Source: Thermococcus eurythermalis (GTDB lineage Archaea > Methanobacteriota_B > Thermococci > Thermococcales > Thermococcaceae). Taken from it: a stretch of 64,000 nucleotides of DNA. Location: positions 1,674,001 through 1,738,000 of the forward strand of contig NZ_CP008887.1 in NCBI RefSeq assembly GCF_000769655.1, read 5' to 3'. This document shows, piece by piece, positions 7,347 through 16,161 of the stretch (positions are counted from its first letter, which is position 1; the number at the start of each line of letters is the position of its first letter). A program made the position numbers and the translations under genes. The notes beneath the pieces are model-generated. The model worked only from the letters and a program-made list of their open reading frames with translations. It was not told the origin of the DNA and ran no database searches.

Positions 7347-10019
7347 ATGCTCCCGAAGAACTACGACCCGAACGAGATTGAGCCCAAGTGGCAGAAGTTC
7401 TGGCTGGACGAGAAAATCTACAAGTACGAGCTCGACGAGAAGAGGCCGAGCTACGCGATAGACACTCCGCCTCCGTTCACGAGCGGAACGCTCCACCTCG
7501 GTCACGTGCTCAGCCACACCTGGATCGACATCATAGCCCGCTACAAGAGGATGACCGGCTACAACGTGCTCTTCCCGCAGGGCTTCGACAACCACGGGCT
7601 TCCAACGGAGCTAAAGGTCGAGAAGGAGTTCGGAATCAGCAAGGATGAACCGGAGAAGTTCCTCCAGAAGTGCGTTGAGTGGACATGGCAGGCCATTGAG
7701 GCCATGCGCAACCAGTTCATCCGTATAGGCTACTCCGCCGACTGGGACCTTGAGTACCACACTATGGACGACTGGTACAAGGCCGCCGTCCAGAAGTCCC
7801 TCCTTGAGTTCTACAAGAAGGGCATGCTCTACCGCGACAAGCACCCGGTCTACTGGTGCCCGCGCTGTAGGACTAGCTTGGCCAAGGCAGAGGTCGGCTA
7901 CGTCGAGGAGGAAGGCTTCCTCTACTACATCAAGCTCCCGCTTGCTGATGGTTCCGGCCACGTCCCGATAGCCACCACGAGGCCAGAGCTGATGCCCGCC
8001 TGTGTTGCCGTCTTCGTCCACCCGGAGGACGAGCGCTACAAGGACGTTGTGGGTAAGAAGGTTAAACTGCCAATATTCGAGAGGGAAGTACCGGTTATAG
8101 CCGACGAGGACGTTGACCCGAGCTTTGGAACCGGAGCGGTCTACAACTGTACCTACGGTGACGAGCAGGACGTCGTCTGGCAGAAGCGCTACAACCTCCC
8201 GGTCATCATAGCCATCAACGAGGACGGCACGATGAACGAGAACGCCGGGCCGTACGCTGGCCTCAAGACCGAGGAGGCGAGAAAGAAGATAGCCGAAGAC
8301 CTCGAGAAGATGGGCCTCCTCTACAAGAAGGAGAAGATAAGGCACCGCGTCCTCAGACACACCGAGAGGAGCTCCTGTATGGCCCCCATCGAGCTGCTCC
8401 CCAAGACCCAGTGGTTCATCAAGGTGAGGGACTTCACCGACGAGATAGTGAAGGTCGCCGAGCAGATCAACTGGTACCCAGAGGACATGTTCTTAAGGCT
8501 TAAGGACTGGGCCGAGAGCATGGACTGGGACTGGGTCATAAGCAGGCAGCGCGTTTTCGGCACGCCGATTCCCTTCTGGGTCTGTAAGAACGGCCACGTG
8601 GTTCCGGCAAAGGAGGAAGACCTCCCCGTTGACCCGCGCTTCGACAAGCCGCCCGTCGAGAAGTGTCCGGTCTGCGGTGCCGAGCTTGAGCCGGTCACCG
8701 ATGTCCTCGACTGCTGGGTCGACTCAAGCATAACCCCGCTGATAATCAGCAAGTGGCACGAGGCCATCAAGGGCAACGAAGAGGCCAAGCGCTGGTTCGA
8801 GCACAACTTCCCGACCGCCCTCAGACCGCAGGGAACCGACATCATCAGGACGTGGGCGTTCTACACGATATTCAGGACTTACATACTCACCGGCGAGAAG
8901 CCCTGGCACGACGTCCTCATCAACGGAATGGTGGCCGGGCCTGACGGCAGGAAGATGAGCAAGAGCTACGGCAACGTCGTTGCCCCGGACGAGGTCATTC
9001 CGAAGTACGGCGCCGATGCCCTGAGGCTCTGGACTGCTTTAGCGCCGCCCGGAGAGGACCACCCGTTCAAGTGGGAAACTGTAGACTACAACTTCCGCTT
9101 CCTGCAGAAGGTCTGGAACATCTACCGCTTCGCCGAGAGACACTTAGAGGATTTCGACCCGGCCAAAGCGCCCGAGGAGCTCGAACCGCTCGACCGCTGG
9201 ATTCTCTCAAGGCTCCACAGGCTCATCAAGTTCGCCACCGAGGAGATGGAGCGCTACCGCTTCAACCTGCTCACGCGCGAGCTGATGACCTTCGTATGGC
9301 ACGAGGTCGCTGACGACTACCTTGAGATGATCAAGTACCGCCTCTACGGCGACGACGAGGAGAGCAAGCTGAAAGCCAAAGCGGCGCTCTACGAGCTGCT
9401 CTACAACATAATGCTCCTGCTCGCTCCATTCGTTCCGCACATCACCGAGGAGCTCTACCAGAACCTCTTCCGCGAGAGGATTGGTGCCAAAAGCGTCCAC
9501 CTCCTCGACTGGCCGAAGTTCAGGGAGGATAGAATCGACGAAGAGGCCGAGAAGCTCGGTGAGCTCGCCCGCGAGATAGTCGGTGCAATGAGGCGCTACA
9601 AGAACTCCCACGGCTTAGCTCTCAACGCCAAGCTCAAGCACGTGGCCATCTACGCCACCGAGGGCTACGACAGGCTCAAGGCCATCGAGAAGGACATCGC
9701 CGGAACAATGAACATCGAGAGGCTGGAGATAATCAGGGGTGAGCCTGCTCTGGAAGAGCGCATCACCGAGATAAAGCCCAACTTCAGAACGGTCGGGCCG
9801 AAATACGGCAAACTCGTTCCGAAGATTACCGCCTACCTCAGGGAGCACGCCGAAGAAGTTGCCAGGGCCCTCAAGGAGACCGGAAAGGTCGAGTTCGAGG
9901 TCGATGGAGAGAGGGTCGAGCTGAGCAAGGAAGACGTCGTACTCAGGAAGGCCGTCTTCAGCGAGGGCGAAGAGGTAGAAACGGCGGTTGTCGAGGACGC
10001 GGTTATAGTGTTCTTCTGA
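7347..10019 (+). CDS. valS: Valyl-tRNA synthetase
   Basis: An 890-residue class I aminoacyl-tRNA synthetase that charges tRNA-Val in the cytoplasm. The HIGH-type motif is in PPFTSGTLHLGHVLSHTW (around residue 52) and KMSKS is at about residue 536 in DGRKMSKSYGN. FDNHGLPTELKVEKEFGI and CWVDSSITPL are ValS-specific. A CP1 editing domain (TTRPELMPACVAVFVHP) and two zinc knuckles (CPRCRTSLAKAE; CKNGH-CPVCGAE) are visible, and the anticodon-binding and C-terminal helical arm follow. I chose ATG 7347 (MLPKNYDPNEIEPKW) with GGGTG six bases upstream; an ATG at 7341 and a GTG at 7338 are alternatives. Length is normal for archaeal ValS. Confidence 0.97.
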   Translation: MLPKNYDPNEIEPKWQKFWLDEKIYKYELDEKRPSYAIDTPPPFTSGTLHLGHVLSHTWIDIIARYKRMTGYNVLFPQGFDNHGLPTELKVEKEFGISKDEPEKFLQKCVEWTWQAIEAMRNQFIRIGYSADWDLEYHTMDDWYKAAVQKSLLEFYKKGMLYRDKHPVYWCPRCRTSLAKAEVGYVEEEGFLYYIKLPLADGSGHVPIATTRPELMPACVAVFVHPEDERYKDVVGKKVKLPIFEREVPVIADEDVDPSFGTGAVYNCTYGDEQDVVWQKRYNLPVIIAINEDGTMNENAGPYAGLKTEEARKKIAEDLEKMGLLYKKEKIRHRVLRHTERSSCMAPIELLPKTQWFIKVRDFTDEIVKVAEQINWYPEDMFLRLKDWAESMDWDWVISRQRVFGTPIPFWVCKNGHVVPAKEEDLPVDPRFDKPPVEKCPVCGAELEPVTDVLDCWVDSSITPLIISKWHEAIKGNEEAKRWFEHNFPTALRPQGTDIIRTWAFYTIFRTYILTGEKPWHDVLINGMVAGPDGRKMSKSYGNVVAPDEVIPKYGADALRLWTALAPPGEDHPFKWETVDYNFRFLQKVWNIYRFAERHLEDFDPAKAPEELEPLDRWILSRLHRLIKFATEEMERYRFNLLTRELMTFVWHEVADDYLEMIKYRLYGDDEESKLKAKAALYELLYNIMLLLAPFVPHITEELYQNLFRERIGAKSVHLLDWPKFREDRIDEEAEKLGELAREIVGAMRRYKNSHGLALNAKLKHVAIYATEGYDRLKAIEKDIAGTMNIERLEIIRGEPALEERITEIKPNFRTVGPKYGKLVPKITAYLREHAEEVARALKETGKVEFEVDGERVELSKEDVVLRKAVFSEGEEVETAVVEDAVIVFF

Positions 10020-10162
10020 ACCTCTTTTCTATTGTTCCCCCATTTTATTTGGTGGTACCGTAAGTTACCTACGGGAGCATAAGTCGGGAATCAGCTTTTT
10101 AACACAGTTGCCACCACGGGATCCGCTATTTTGTATCTCTCGTGAAAAATTAGATGATTGAC

Positions 10163-11278
10163 TCAGCAGTTGTAGCACAGCATCGCGGCCTTCTTGAGGA
10201 GGATTACCCTGTAGAGCTTGCCGTTGATTACCCTCGCGTTTGAAATCTTGTTGAGGTGGTGCATTCTCTTCCTTTCGAGGGCAACGAGGTCTAGCTCCCT
10301 AAGCACCTTCACGAAGTCCTCCCAGCGGATTTTGAGCCAGCTGGAGTAATATTCGAACAGCTCCTTCTCCACGACGCGGTAGGTCTTGCCGTCCACCTTG
10401 TACCTGACTGCCCTCTTTGGAAGCTCCTTCCTCAGGCGCCAGCGGGCGTGTAACGGTTCCTGGAGCTCGTAAACGGCCTCGTCCATTGACTTGCCCTCAA
10501 CCATCATCTTGAGGATTATGCCGAGGATGCGGTTTATCCTGTCCGGGACGCCGATGACGTCCCCCCTGAGGACGATCTTCCTCCTCCTGACGCGGATTCC
10601 AGCGCTCTCAAGCTCCTCGCCTATCTTAGGCGTCAGCTTCTTGTCCCTGCCGGTGTCAACTATCCCGCCGATTACGAAGGCATTAACCTCAAAGTCCTTC
10701 TCGCTCAGAACCTCGTCCGCCCAGGGGTCGAGGAGGACAACTTCGTCAATCCCCTTCTCCTTCAGGAACTCGGCGGTTGGGCCTTCGTAGGTGGTAATTC
10801 TGTCAAGCGGGCCGTGGAACATTGACCTGAACTCCTCGCCGGCCCAGGTCACGGCCAGCTCTCCGCCGGTGAAATAGTCCCTCAGCAGGCCGTAGCTCTG
10901 GTTTATCTGGAGGCAGACCTTGCCCTTCTCCTTCCCGGTGTGCTTGTCCCAGAGCTGGAGGTCTATTATAAAGTAGGGCCACTCCGGGAGCCTGGAGCGG
11001 AGCTCCTCAGGGGTAAGAACCGGCTCGAACTTCTCCATCATGCACAGCGGGGCGTAGGCGTAGTATGAGCCCTCAACGCGTTTCCCGCTCAAGTCCCACG
11101 CGACCGCGGTCTTCTCGGGGACGCGAAAGATTGCGCCCTTGCCGTGGACTATCTCAACCGCTATGTCCTGGAGCTTGTTCTTTGACTTCCTGAAGCGCTT
11201 GGAGAGGGTTCCTATGCTCTCGATGCCCTTCTCCCTCAGGGCTTCCCTGAAAACATCGGCGAGCGTCTTCATGGCCAT
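10163..11278 (-). CDS. trm10: tRNA (adenine/guanine-9-N1)-methyltransferase Trm10
   Basis: A 371-residue archaeal Trm10, a SPOUT-class methyltransferase that modifies purine 9 of tRNAs; Thermococcales members are known to act on both A9 and G9. The central SPOUT part contains FIIDLQLWDKHTGKEKGK, LLRDYFTGGELAVTW, and the SAM-knot region VVLLDPWADEVL followed by NAFVIGGIVDTGRDKK and RRRKIVLRGDVIGVPDRIN, all typical. A basic C-terminal region ends in MLCYNC. CCTTTTAACC about 25 bases before the ATG implies an almost leaderless mRNA, which suits the absence of a ribosome site. An ATG two codons downstream (11272) is an alternative start. Confidence 0.88.
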   Translation of the reverse strand: MAMKTLADVFREALREKGIESIGTLSKRFRKSKNKLQDIAVEIVHGKGAIFRVPEKTAVAWDLSGKRVEGSYYAYAPLCMMEKFEPVLTPEELRSRLPEWPYFIIDLQLWDKHTGKEKGKVCLQINQSYGLLRDYFTGGELAVTWAGEEFRSMFHGPLDRITTYEGPTAEFLKEKGIDEVVLLDPWADEVLSEKDFEVNAFVIGGIVDTGRDKKLTPKIGEELESAGIRVRRRKIVLRGDVIGVPDRINRILGIILKMMVEGKSMDEAVYELQEPLHARWRLRKELPKRAVRYKVDGKTYRVVEKELFEYYSSWLKIRWEDFVKVLRELDLVALERKRMHHLNKISNARVINGKLYRVILLKKAAMLCYNC

Positions 11279-11383
11279 CGGGCGGGGGAAGCGGGTAGGG
11301 GGTTAAAAGGTTTTTGTGTGGGTATGAGGAGATAAGTCTTAAAAGATTGTAAATAAATACCACAAATCTGGGGGAATAAATCC

Positions 11384-13003
11384 ATGAACAGGGTGTTATT
11401 TTATGCGATAGTTCCCGTCCTCTTAGTTATGGTCCTTGTGATTAACCTGAAATCTATTCCAGGACCTCCCTACGGTGGTGACCTATACTTCCACAATGGA
11501 ATCGCTGAAGCAATATTCCATGGCACTCCCGTCTTTCATGACCCCACAAACTATGAAGGCTATGCTTTTTACCCTTGGCTCTATCATTCCATTGTAGCGC
11601 TTCTTGGTCATATTGTTGGGGCTGTAATGCCAGTAACAGTCTATATAATGCCAATTCTCATACTTCTCCTGTCAATTATCATAATATATCTTCTCGTAGG
11701 TGAATTGACATCAAAACATGCGGCTGTGTTGAGTCCTTTGCTTCCCCTTGCGTTCCATTTCCCGGATCCACATCCTCATACTCTTATGTTGATGGTGTTT
11801 GTTCCCCTCTTTTATCTTGCTCTTATTCGTTATTTAAAAGAACCATCCATTAAAAATGGAATATTCCTAGGTACTACATGGGCTCTTGCAGGTCTAACTC
11901 ATGTTTTAGGGACCTTTGGAATTGGAGCTGTGATTGTTGTGAATGTGATTTGGGACGTTGTCCGAGATAGAGCCCTCTCTGCAGTAAAAAGATGGATTGT
12001 ACCGTTTTTTGTTGGCATCCCCTTACTGTTCCTCTATTGGGGGCCTCTCCTGTTTGTGTACCACGCTCAAACTCCCAATCCATATCAAAGCTTAGTCTGG
12101 GCTCATTACACAATTGTTGACTTCACAGTGGATATGGCAACATTTTTTGTATTTTACTCTTGGAAGGGAATACTCTCCCTTCTTGCCATTGTCGGTTTGT
12201 ACATCATTGTAAAAATCCAATCTCATCCTGCGCGTAGAATCATTGTTTCATCACTCCTTGGCATGTATATAGGAGGAGTCATATTCATATTGCTTGGAAA
12301 TCCACTAATTGCAAAAAAGCTGAGCCTATACTTCTTTACATTAGATATTATTTTGGTATCCCTTGGGGTTGCATACATTACCTCCAGATTTCCCAAAGGA
12401 AAAGCACTAGCCGCGATAACCGTTATGCTCTTGGCAATCTCTGGAGTCACTGTAATAGAGTTCGCATCTAGTCCATGGGTTCAGATTGGTTTTCATGAGT
12501 TTCCCTTTGACGAACTTCGAACATGGCTTATTGAAAACACTGACGTTAACGATGTTATTTTGAGCAATTATGAGGCATCATTCATGCTGTTTTCTATATC
12601 CGGAAGGAAAACGGTACTGTTTAGAAGAACCCATGCATCTCCTTTTGTTGACTACAATAAGAGAAGTGCCGATATAATGGTGGCATTATTAGGAAATAAC
12701 ACCACAAAAGCCCTTCAAATCTTAAAGGAATACCATATAAAGTATGTTTACATAGATAAGTCCACTTCTGCTGATCCTCTTTGGGTTCCTATCTCCTATA
12801 GAAAATACCTTGAAAACAATGGTGTCCCCTGTCACATTGAGCAAGTGAGATACGATCCAGCTGATCCTAAAAGTGTGAAAATCGAAGCGTGTGTCTCAGA
12901 GTTTAACATTTCCAAATTGATGCCATATCTCGAAGAGAGATTCAATAAACGTGATTCTGTGTTATTTGAGATACACTATCCTGACGAACTCGCAGAGATG
13001 TAG
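11384..13003 (+). CDS. Multi-pass GT-C-like membrane glycosyltransferase homologue
   Basis: A 539-residue integral membrane protein with about ten or more hydrophobic segments in the first 360 residues and a soluble C-terminal domain of about 150 residues. The first external loop GGDLYFHNGIAEAIFHG, with Asp and His residues, and the loop FHFPDPHPHTL resemble GT-C/PMT-like dolichol-phosphate-dependent transferases such as relatives of oligosaccharyl transferase. Substrate is unknown. The gene is clearly AT-rich (many ATA, TTA, AAA codons), unlike trm10 and trm5 on either side, and ends next to tRNA-Glu, which suggests acquisition. A GGGGGA stretch nine bases before ATG 11384 is the only ribosome-site candidate. 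Confidence 0.6.
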   Translation: MNRVLFYAIVPVLLVMVLVINLKSIPGPPYGGDLYFHNGIAEAIFHGTPVFHDPTNYEGYAFYPWLYHSIVALLGHIVGAVMPVTVYIMPILILLLSIIIIYLLVGELTSKHAAVLSPLLPLAFHFPDPHPHTLMLMVFVPLFYLALIRYLKEPSIKNGIFLGTTWALAGLTHVLGTFGIGAVIVVNVIWDVVRDRALSAVKRWIVPFFVGIPLLFLYWGPLLFVYHAQTPNPYQSLVWAHYTIVDFTVDMATFFVFYSWKGILSLLAIVGLYIIVKIQSHPARRIIVSSLLGMYIGGVIFILLGNPLIAKKLSLYFFTLDIILVSLGVAYITSRFPKGKALAAITVMLLAISGVTVIEFASSPWVQIGFHEFPFDELRTWLIENTDVNDVILSNYEASFMLFSISGRKTVLFRRTHASPFVDYNKRSADIMVALLGNNTTKALQILKEYHIKYVYIDKSTSADPLWVPISYRKYLENNGVPCHIEQVRYDPADPKSVKIEACVSEFNISKLMPYLEERFNKRDSVLFEIHYPDELAEM

Positions 13004-13039
13004 ATGAGATACCAAAACAGAAAAACAGAAACAGAATTC

Positions 13040-13117
13040 TGGTGCCCCGGCCGGGATTTGAACCCGGGGCGCGGGCTCGAAAGGCCCGCATGTTTGACCG
13101 GGCTACACCACCGGGGC
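13040..13117 (-). tRNA. tRNA-Glu (anticodon TTC)
   Basis: On the minus strand the acceptor arm GCCCCGG pairs with CCGGGGC, followed by discriminator A and an encoded CCA. The anticodon stem CGGGC/GCCCG encloses the loop CTTTCGA with anticodon TTC. The T arm CCGGG-TTCAAAT-CCCGG is perfect. A TATA-like TTTTTAAA about 25 bases upstream (13140-13147) is the likely promoter. The gene is intact. Confidence 0.95.
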
Positions 13118-13231
13118 TCGATATTAGGGAAGGAAGAGCGTTTAAAAATCTTTCGCCGCTGGGGCCCGGGTGCAGGGCCCACCTGGAGCCAGAACGGCAA
13201 ACCTTTTGAACCCCCCGCTTAACTAGTCCCG

Positions 13232-14293
13232 ATGCTCGCCGTCAGAGTCCCCAAGAGAGAGGCCGAAAAAGCGAGGAGGAAGCTCATCGAACTCGGCGTT
13301 CTGGCTAAGGGATACGCCGTTAAGCGGGAGGGTGAGTTCATACTCTTCCCAGTCACAGGGCCAGCGGAGGGTTTTGAACTCGTAGAGGCCGATTTTGAGA
13401 GACTTGAGAAGAGGCCCCACAGCTACCGCGAGGTCGTTGACGTCCCCGAAGAAGTTAGACCGCTCCTTCCGAGTTCTTTCGATATAATTGGCGACATTGC
13501 CATAATCGAAATCCCCGAGGGGCTTGTGAAGTACGGAAGGGCCATTGGGAAGGCAATCCTCAAAGTCCACCGCCACATAAAGGCCGTCTTCGCAAAGGGG
13601 AGCAAGGTCTCCGGCGAATACCGCGTGAGGGAGCTGATCCACCTCGCGGGAGAAAAAAGGACTGAAACCCTCCACCGCGAGAACGGGATAAGACTGAAGC
13701 TCGACGTAGCGAAGGTCTACTTCTCCCCGAGGCTCGCCACCGAGAGGATGAGGATTTTCGAGAAGGCCCGGCCTGGAGAGGTAGTCTTCGACATGTTCGC
13801 CGGCGTCGGCCCGTACGCGGTGCTCTTAGCGAAGAAGGCAAAGCTCGTCTTTGCCTGCGACATCAACCCCTGGGCGATACGCTACCTTGAGGAGAACATC
13901 AGGCTGAACAAAGCCAGCAACGTCGTGCCAATCCTTGGGGACGTGAGAAAGGTCGCCGGAAAACTAGAAGCCGACCGCGTCATAATGAACCTCCCCAAGT
14001 TCGCCGACCGCTTCCTGAGGGAGGCCATGCTGAGTGTTAAGGACGGAGGAGTTGTCCACTACTACGGCTTCGGCCCGGAGGAAGACCTCTTTTCGGAGCA
14101 CGAGGCGAAGATTAAGGCCGTAGCGAGGGAGCTTGGCTTTGAGGTCGAGTTCCTTGACCGGAGGAAAGTCCGCCCCTACGCCCCGAGGCAGTTCAACATC
14201 GCGATTGACTTCAGGGTCTTGAAGTCTCGAAGCGATGTTTTGTGCGGAGAACATGAGCTTAAAAGCGAGTGTTTTCTTGATAAAACACCCTAA
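13232..14293 (+). CDS. trm5: tRNA (guanine-37-N1)-methyltransferase Trm5
   Basis: A 353-residue enzyme that forms m1G37 next to the anticodon, which prevents frameshifting. The N-terminal D1 domain (about 1-110) is followed by a D2 segment and a Rossmann methyltransferase fold with [18 protein letters not shown] (motif I, near residue 188), [13 protein letters not shown] and the catalytic NLPK motif near residue 253, plus [14 protein letters not shown] near the end. The last 25 residues beyond that point look like a poorly conserved extension. There is no ribosome site; CCTTTTGAACC 25 bases upstream implies a leaderless mRNA starting at ATG 13232. Confidence 0.9.
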   Translation: MLAVRVPKREAEKARRKLIELGVLAKGYAVKREGEFILFPVTGPAEGFELVEADFERLEKRPHSYREVVDVPEEVRPLLPSSFDIIGDIAIIEIPEGLVKYGRAIGKAILKVHRHIKAVFAKGSKVSGEYRVRELIHLAGEKRTETLHRENGIRLKLDVAKVYFSPRLATERMRIFEKARPGEVVFDMFAGVGPYAVLLAKKAKLVFACDINPWAIRYLEENIRLNKASNVVPILGDVRKVAGKLEADRVIMNLPKFADRFLREAMLSVKDGGVVHYYGFGPEEDLFSEHEAKIKAVARELGFEVEFLDRRKVRPYAPRQFNIAIDFRVLKSRSDVLCGEHELKSECFLDKTP

Positions 14294-14336
14294 AAGTTAG
14301 AAAAAGGAAAGACTGAGAGTTAAAGTCAAGTCAAAG

Positions 14337-15662
14337 TTACTTTCCAGCGATTTTCACGTTTTCGAACTTGATGAACGGCGTTATGATTGTGGTGCTGGAG
14401 GGCATTACAGTCTGCTCCTTCGTAACTTCACTGGCCTGCCCGAGGAGCTCGTAGACGTTGCCGGCTATAAGGAAGACACTTGAACCAACTACTTCCCCGT
14501 CCTCGATGAGGAATGCCGGGTTCGCCGTGACTGCGAAGTTTCCGTTGTCCGGGTTGCTTGAGTGCGCACCCTGCACACCGTCCACGAGGTAGCCGCGCTC
14601 GATTTCCGCTATGATGTCCTCCAGCGAGCGCTTTCCGTTCTCGATGACCATGCTGTGGAAGCCAATGCTGATTCCGCCGCTGTTCAGGTCGCGCTTGCCG
14701 TTTCCGGTGCTCTCCGTGCCGTAAACCTTTGCCCAGTAGTTGTCCCAGACGAAGCCCTTGAAGGTACCGTTCTCGACAAGGACGTTCTTCCTCGTCGGAA
14801 CGCCCTCGCCGTCGGCTATGACCGGATTAAGCGAGAGCTCGTGGAACGGGTCGTCGTAGAGCGTTATTATCTCGCTCGCCACCTTCTCGCCGACCTTTCC
14901 GGCGAGTGGAGTCGTCTCTTTGACTAAGCGCTCACCGCTGAAGGCCGGGAAGAGCGCGTAGCTGAAGAGGCCCGCTATCGCCCACGGGCCGAAGATTACC
15001 GGCACTTCCTCGTTCCTGCTCGGCTTAACGCTGTAGGCCCAGCCGACCTTCTGCACGGCCCTCTCCACGACGCCCTCCACGTCGAGGTCGAGGCTGCGCT
15101 TAGCGTCGAAGTCGAAGATTCCCGGCGTCACGACGCCCTCTTTCCTGCCGACAAGCTCAAGGAAGAAGAACGCCGCACCGCCTTCCTGAAAGACGTCTAT
15201 CCCGTGGGAGTTGACTATATGCCTCTCCTCCCACTCCACGCCACCCTCTCCACCGGCGACGATGGCGTTCTTGTCCTTCTCGCGGGCGAGCTTTATGCCG
15301 CGGACGAGCATCTCAACGAGCTGGTCTGGAGAAGCCTCCTTGAGCTCGTAGTTCGGCTTCGGCTTTTCGCGGTACATGCCGGGCTCGGGCAGGGAGACCC
15401 ACTTCTCGTCCCTGGTGTTCAGCTTTGCCATCTTCGCCGCCTGCTCAATCGCTTCCTTAACGCGATTCTCCTCGTCGCTGTCCACTATAGCTAAACCGAG
15501 GCGCTTGTCCTTTATACCGCGGATTATCGTTACGGCACCGCTCCTCGTCGAGGCCATCGAAATCTCGTTGAGCTCGACGCTCGCGCTGACCTCCCTCGAG
15601 CGGTAAACTGCAATCTCAACCTCATCGAAGAGCTTCTCAGCGTAGTGTATGAGGTTCTCCAT
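14337..15662 (-). CDS. pmbA: TldE/PmbA, regulatory subunit of the TldD/TldE protease
   Basis: A 441-residue member of the TldD/PmbA family that forms a heterodimeric peptidase with TldD in the cytoplasm. It carries the family folds: an N-terminal domain with VEIAVYRSREVSASVE, a central helical part, and a C-terminal barrel with STGNGKRDLNSGGISIGFHSMVIENG and VQGAHSSNPDNGNFAVTANPA. It lacks the HExxxH zinc site, as expected for the TldE half. The ATG follows GGAGGG and lies two bases after the DUF2283 gene, which separates it from tldD. Operon order on this strand is tldD, DUF4258, DUF2283, tldE. Confidence 0.9.
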   Translation of the reverse strand: MENLIHYAEKLFDEVEIAVYRSREVSASVELNEISMASTRSGAVTIIRGIKDKRLGLAIVDSDEENRVKEAIEQAAKMAKLNTRDEKWVSLPEPGMYREKPKPNYELKEASPDQLVEMLVRGIKLAREKDKNAIVAGGEGGVEWEERHIVNSHGIDVFQEGGAAFFFLELVGRKEGVVTPGIFDFDAKRSLDLDVEGVVERAVQKVGWAYSVKPSRNEEVPVIFGPWAIAGLFSYALFPAFSGERLVKETTPLAGKVGEKVASEIITLYDDPFHELSLNPVIADGEGVPTRKNVLVENGTFKGFVWDNYWAKVYGTESTGNGKRDLNSGGISIGFHSMVIENGKRSLEDIIAEIERGYLVDGVQGAHSSNPDNGNFAVTANPAFLIEDGEVVGSSVFLIAGNVYELLGQASEVTKEQTVMPSSTTIITPFIKFENVKIAGK

Positions 15663-15664
15663 CT

Positions 15665-15892
15665 TTAACCCTCCGCTTCAATTTTGCCAGATTCAACTCC
15701 CAATTCCTTCAAACGCCTCATAATTTCTCCGAGGAGAACTTCACGGGCACGCCATATCTCGATTCCCACGATGTTGCCGCTTTCATCGTAATCCACGAGG
15801 ATATCTTCGTCAATTTCAACGGTCTCGGCTACCTTTGAGGGGGAGACCTCGATGTAAAGGATGTCCCCCTGCGGGTCGTAGCGAACCTTCAT
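15665..15892 (-). CDS. DUF2283 family protein, probable antitoxin
   Basis: A 75-residue protein with the DUF2283 signature: MKVRYDPQGDILYIEVS, then VDYDESGNIVGIEIWRA, which forms a small beta sheet. Such proteins are often encoded beside DUF4258 toxins of the RelE-like superfamily, as here. The start at ATG 15892 is fixed by a GGTGAG site and by the ATGA overlap with the DUF4258 stop; a GTG at 15904 is less likely. A charged C-terminal helix (about 50-75) may bind the partner. Function is inferred from family and neighbour. Confidence 0.75.
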   Translation of the reverse strand: MKVRYDPQGDILYIEVSPSKVAETVEIDEDILVDYDESGNIVGIEIWRAREVLLGEIMRRLKELGVESGKIEAEG

Positions 15893-16161
15893 ACTCTCAC
15901 CCACCTGCCCTTTCTTAGGCGGTTTTCTATTTGAGCCTTTCTCGATGCCTTGTAAACGGTCACCACTTCTATGCCTCCAAGCCGGGCGTCATAAACAACT
16001 ACCAGGGCTTTACCGTTGCCCTTCACTGCAACGAAGTGTCCCGTGAGCGTGTCTATTGCCTTGATGTCCGGGTCTTCAAGGGTTTCAATGACTTCCTCTG
16101 GCTTGATGTTCCTCTTTTTCATTGACTCAACGGCGTGCCCTGTGAAGTGAACCTCAGCCAA
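15889..16161 (-). CDS. DUF4258 family protein, probable RelE-like toxin
   Basis: A 90-residue basic protein that begins with a TTG. The N-terminus FTGHAVESMKKRNIKPEEVIETLEDPD is the typical DUF4258 start (F/T-x-H-A-x-x-R/K-M), followed by strands ALVVVYDAR and IEVVTVYKA. Families of this fold are linked to RNase toxins paired with small antitoxins; the DUF2283 gene follows with a four-base overlap. The gene also overlaps the end of tldD by eight bases. GGGGGAA about ten bases upstream may serve as ribosome site. Toxicity is inference. Confidence 0.75.
   Translation of the reverse strand: MAEVHFTGHAVESMKKRNIKPEEVIETLEDPDIKAIDTLTGHFVAVKGNGKALVVVYDARLGGIEVVTVYKASRKAQIENRLRKGRWVRV

Noticed and set aside
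7611-8360. 249-codon minus-strand frame opposite valS
   Set aside because: Shadow of valS; leucine/valine-rich composition typical of antisense frames.
10020-10162. Intergenic stretch after valS searched for an RNA gene
   Set aside because: Only scattered short inverted repeats such as GGTGG/CCACC; nothing with promoter and structure together.
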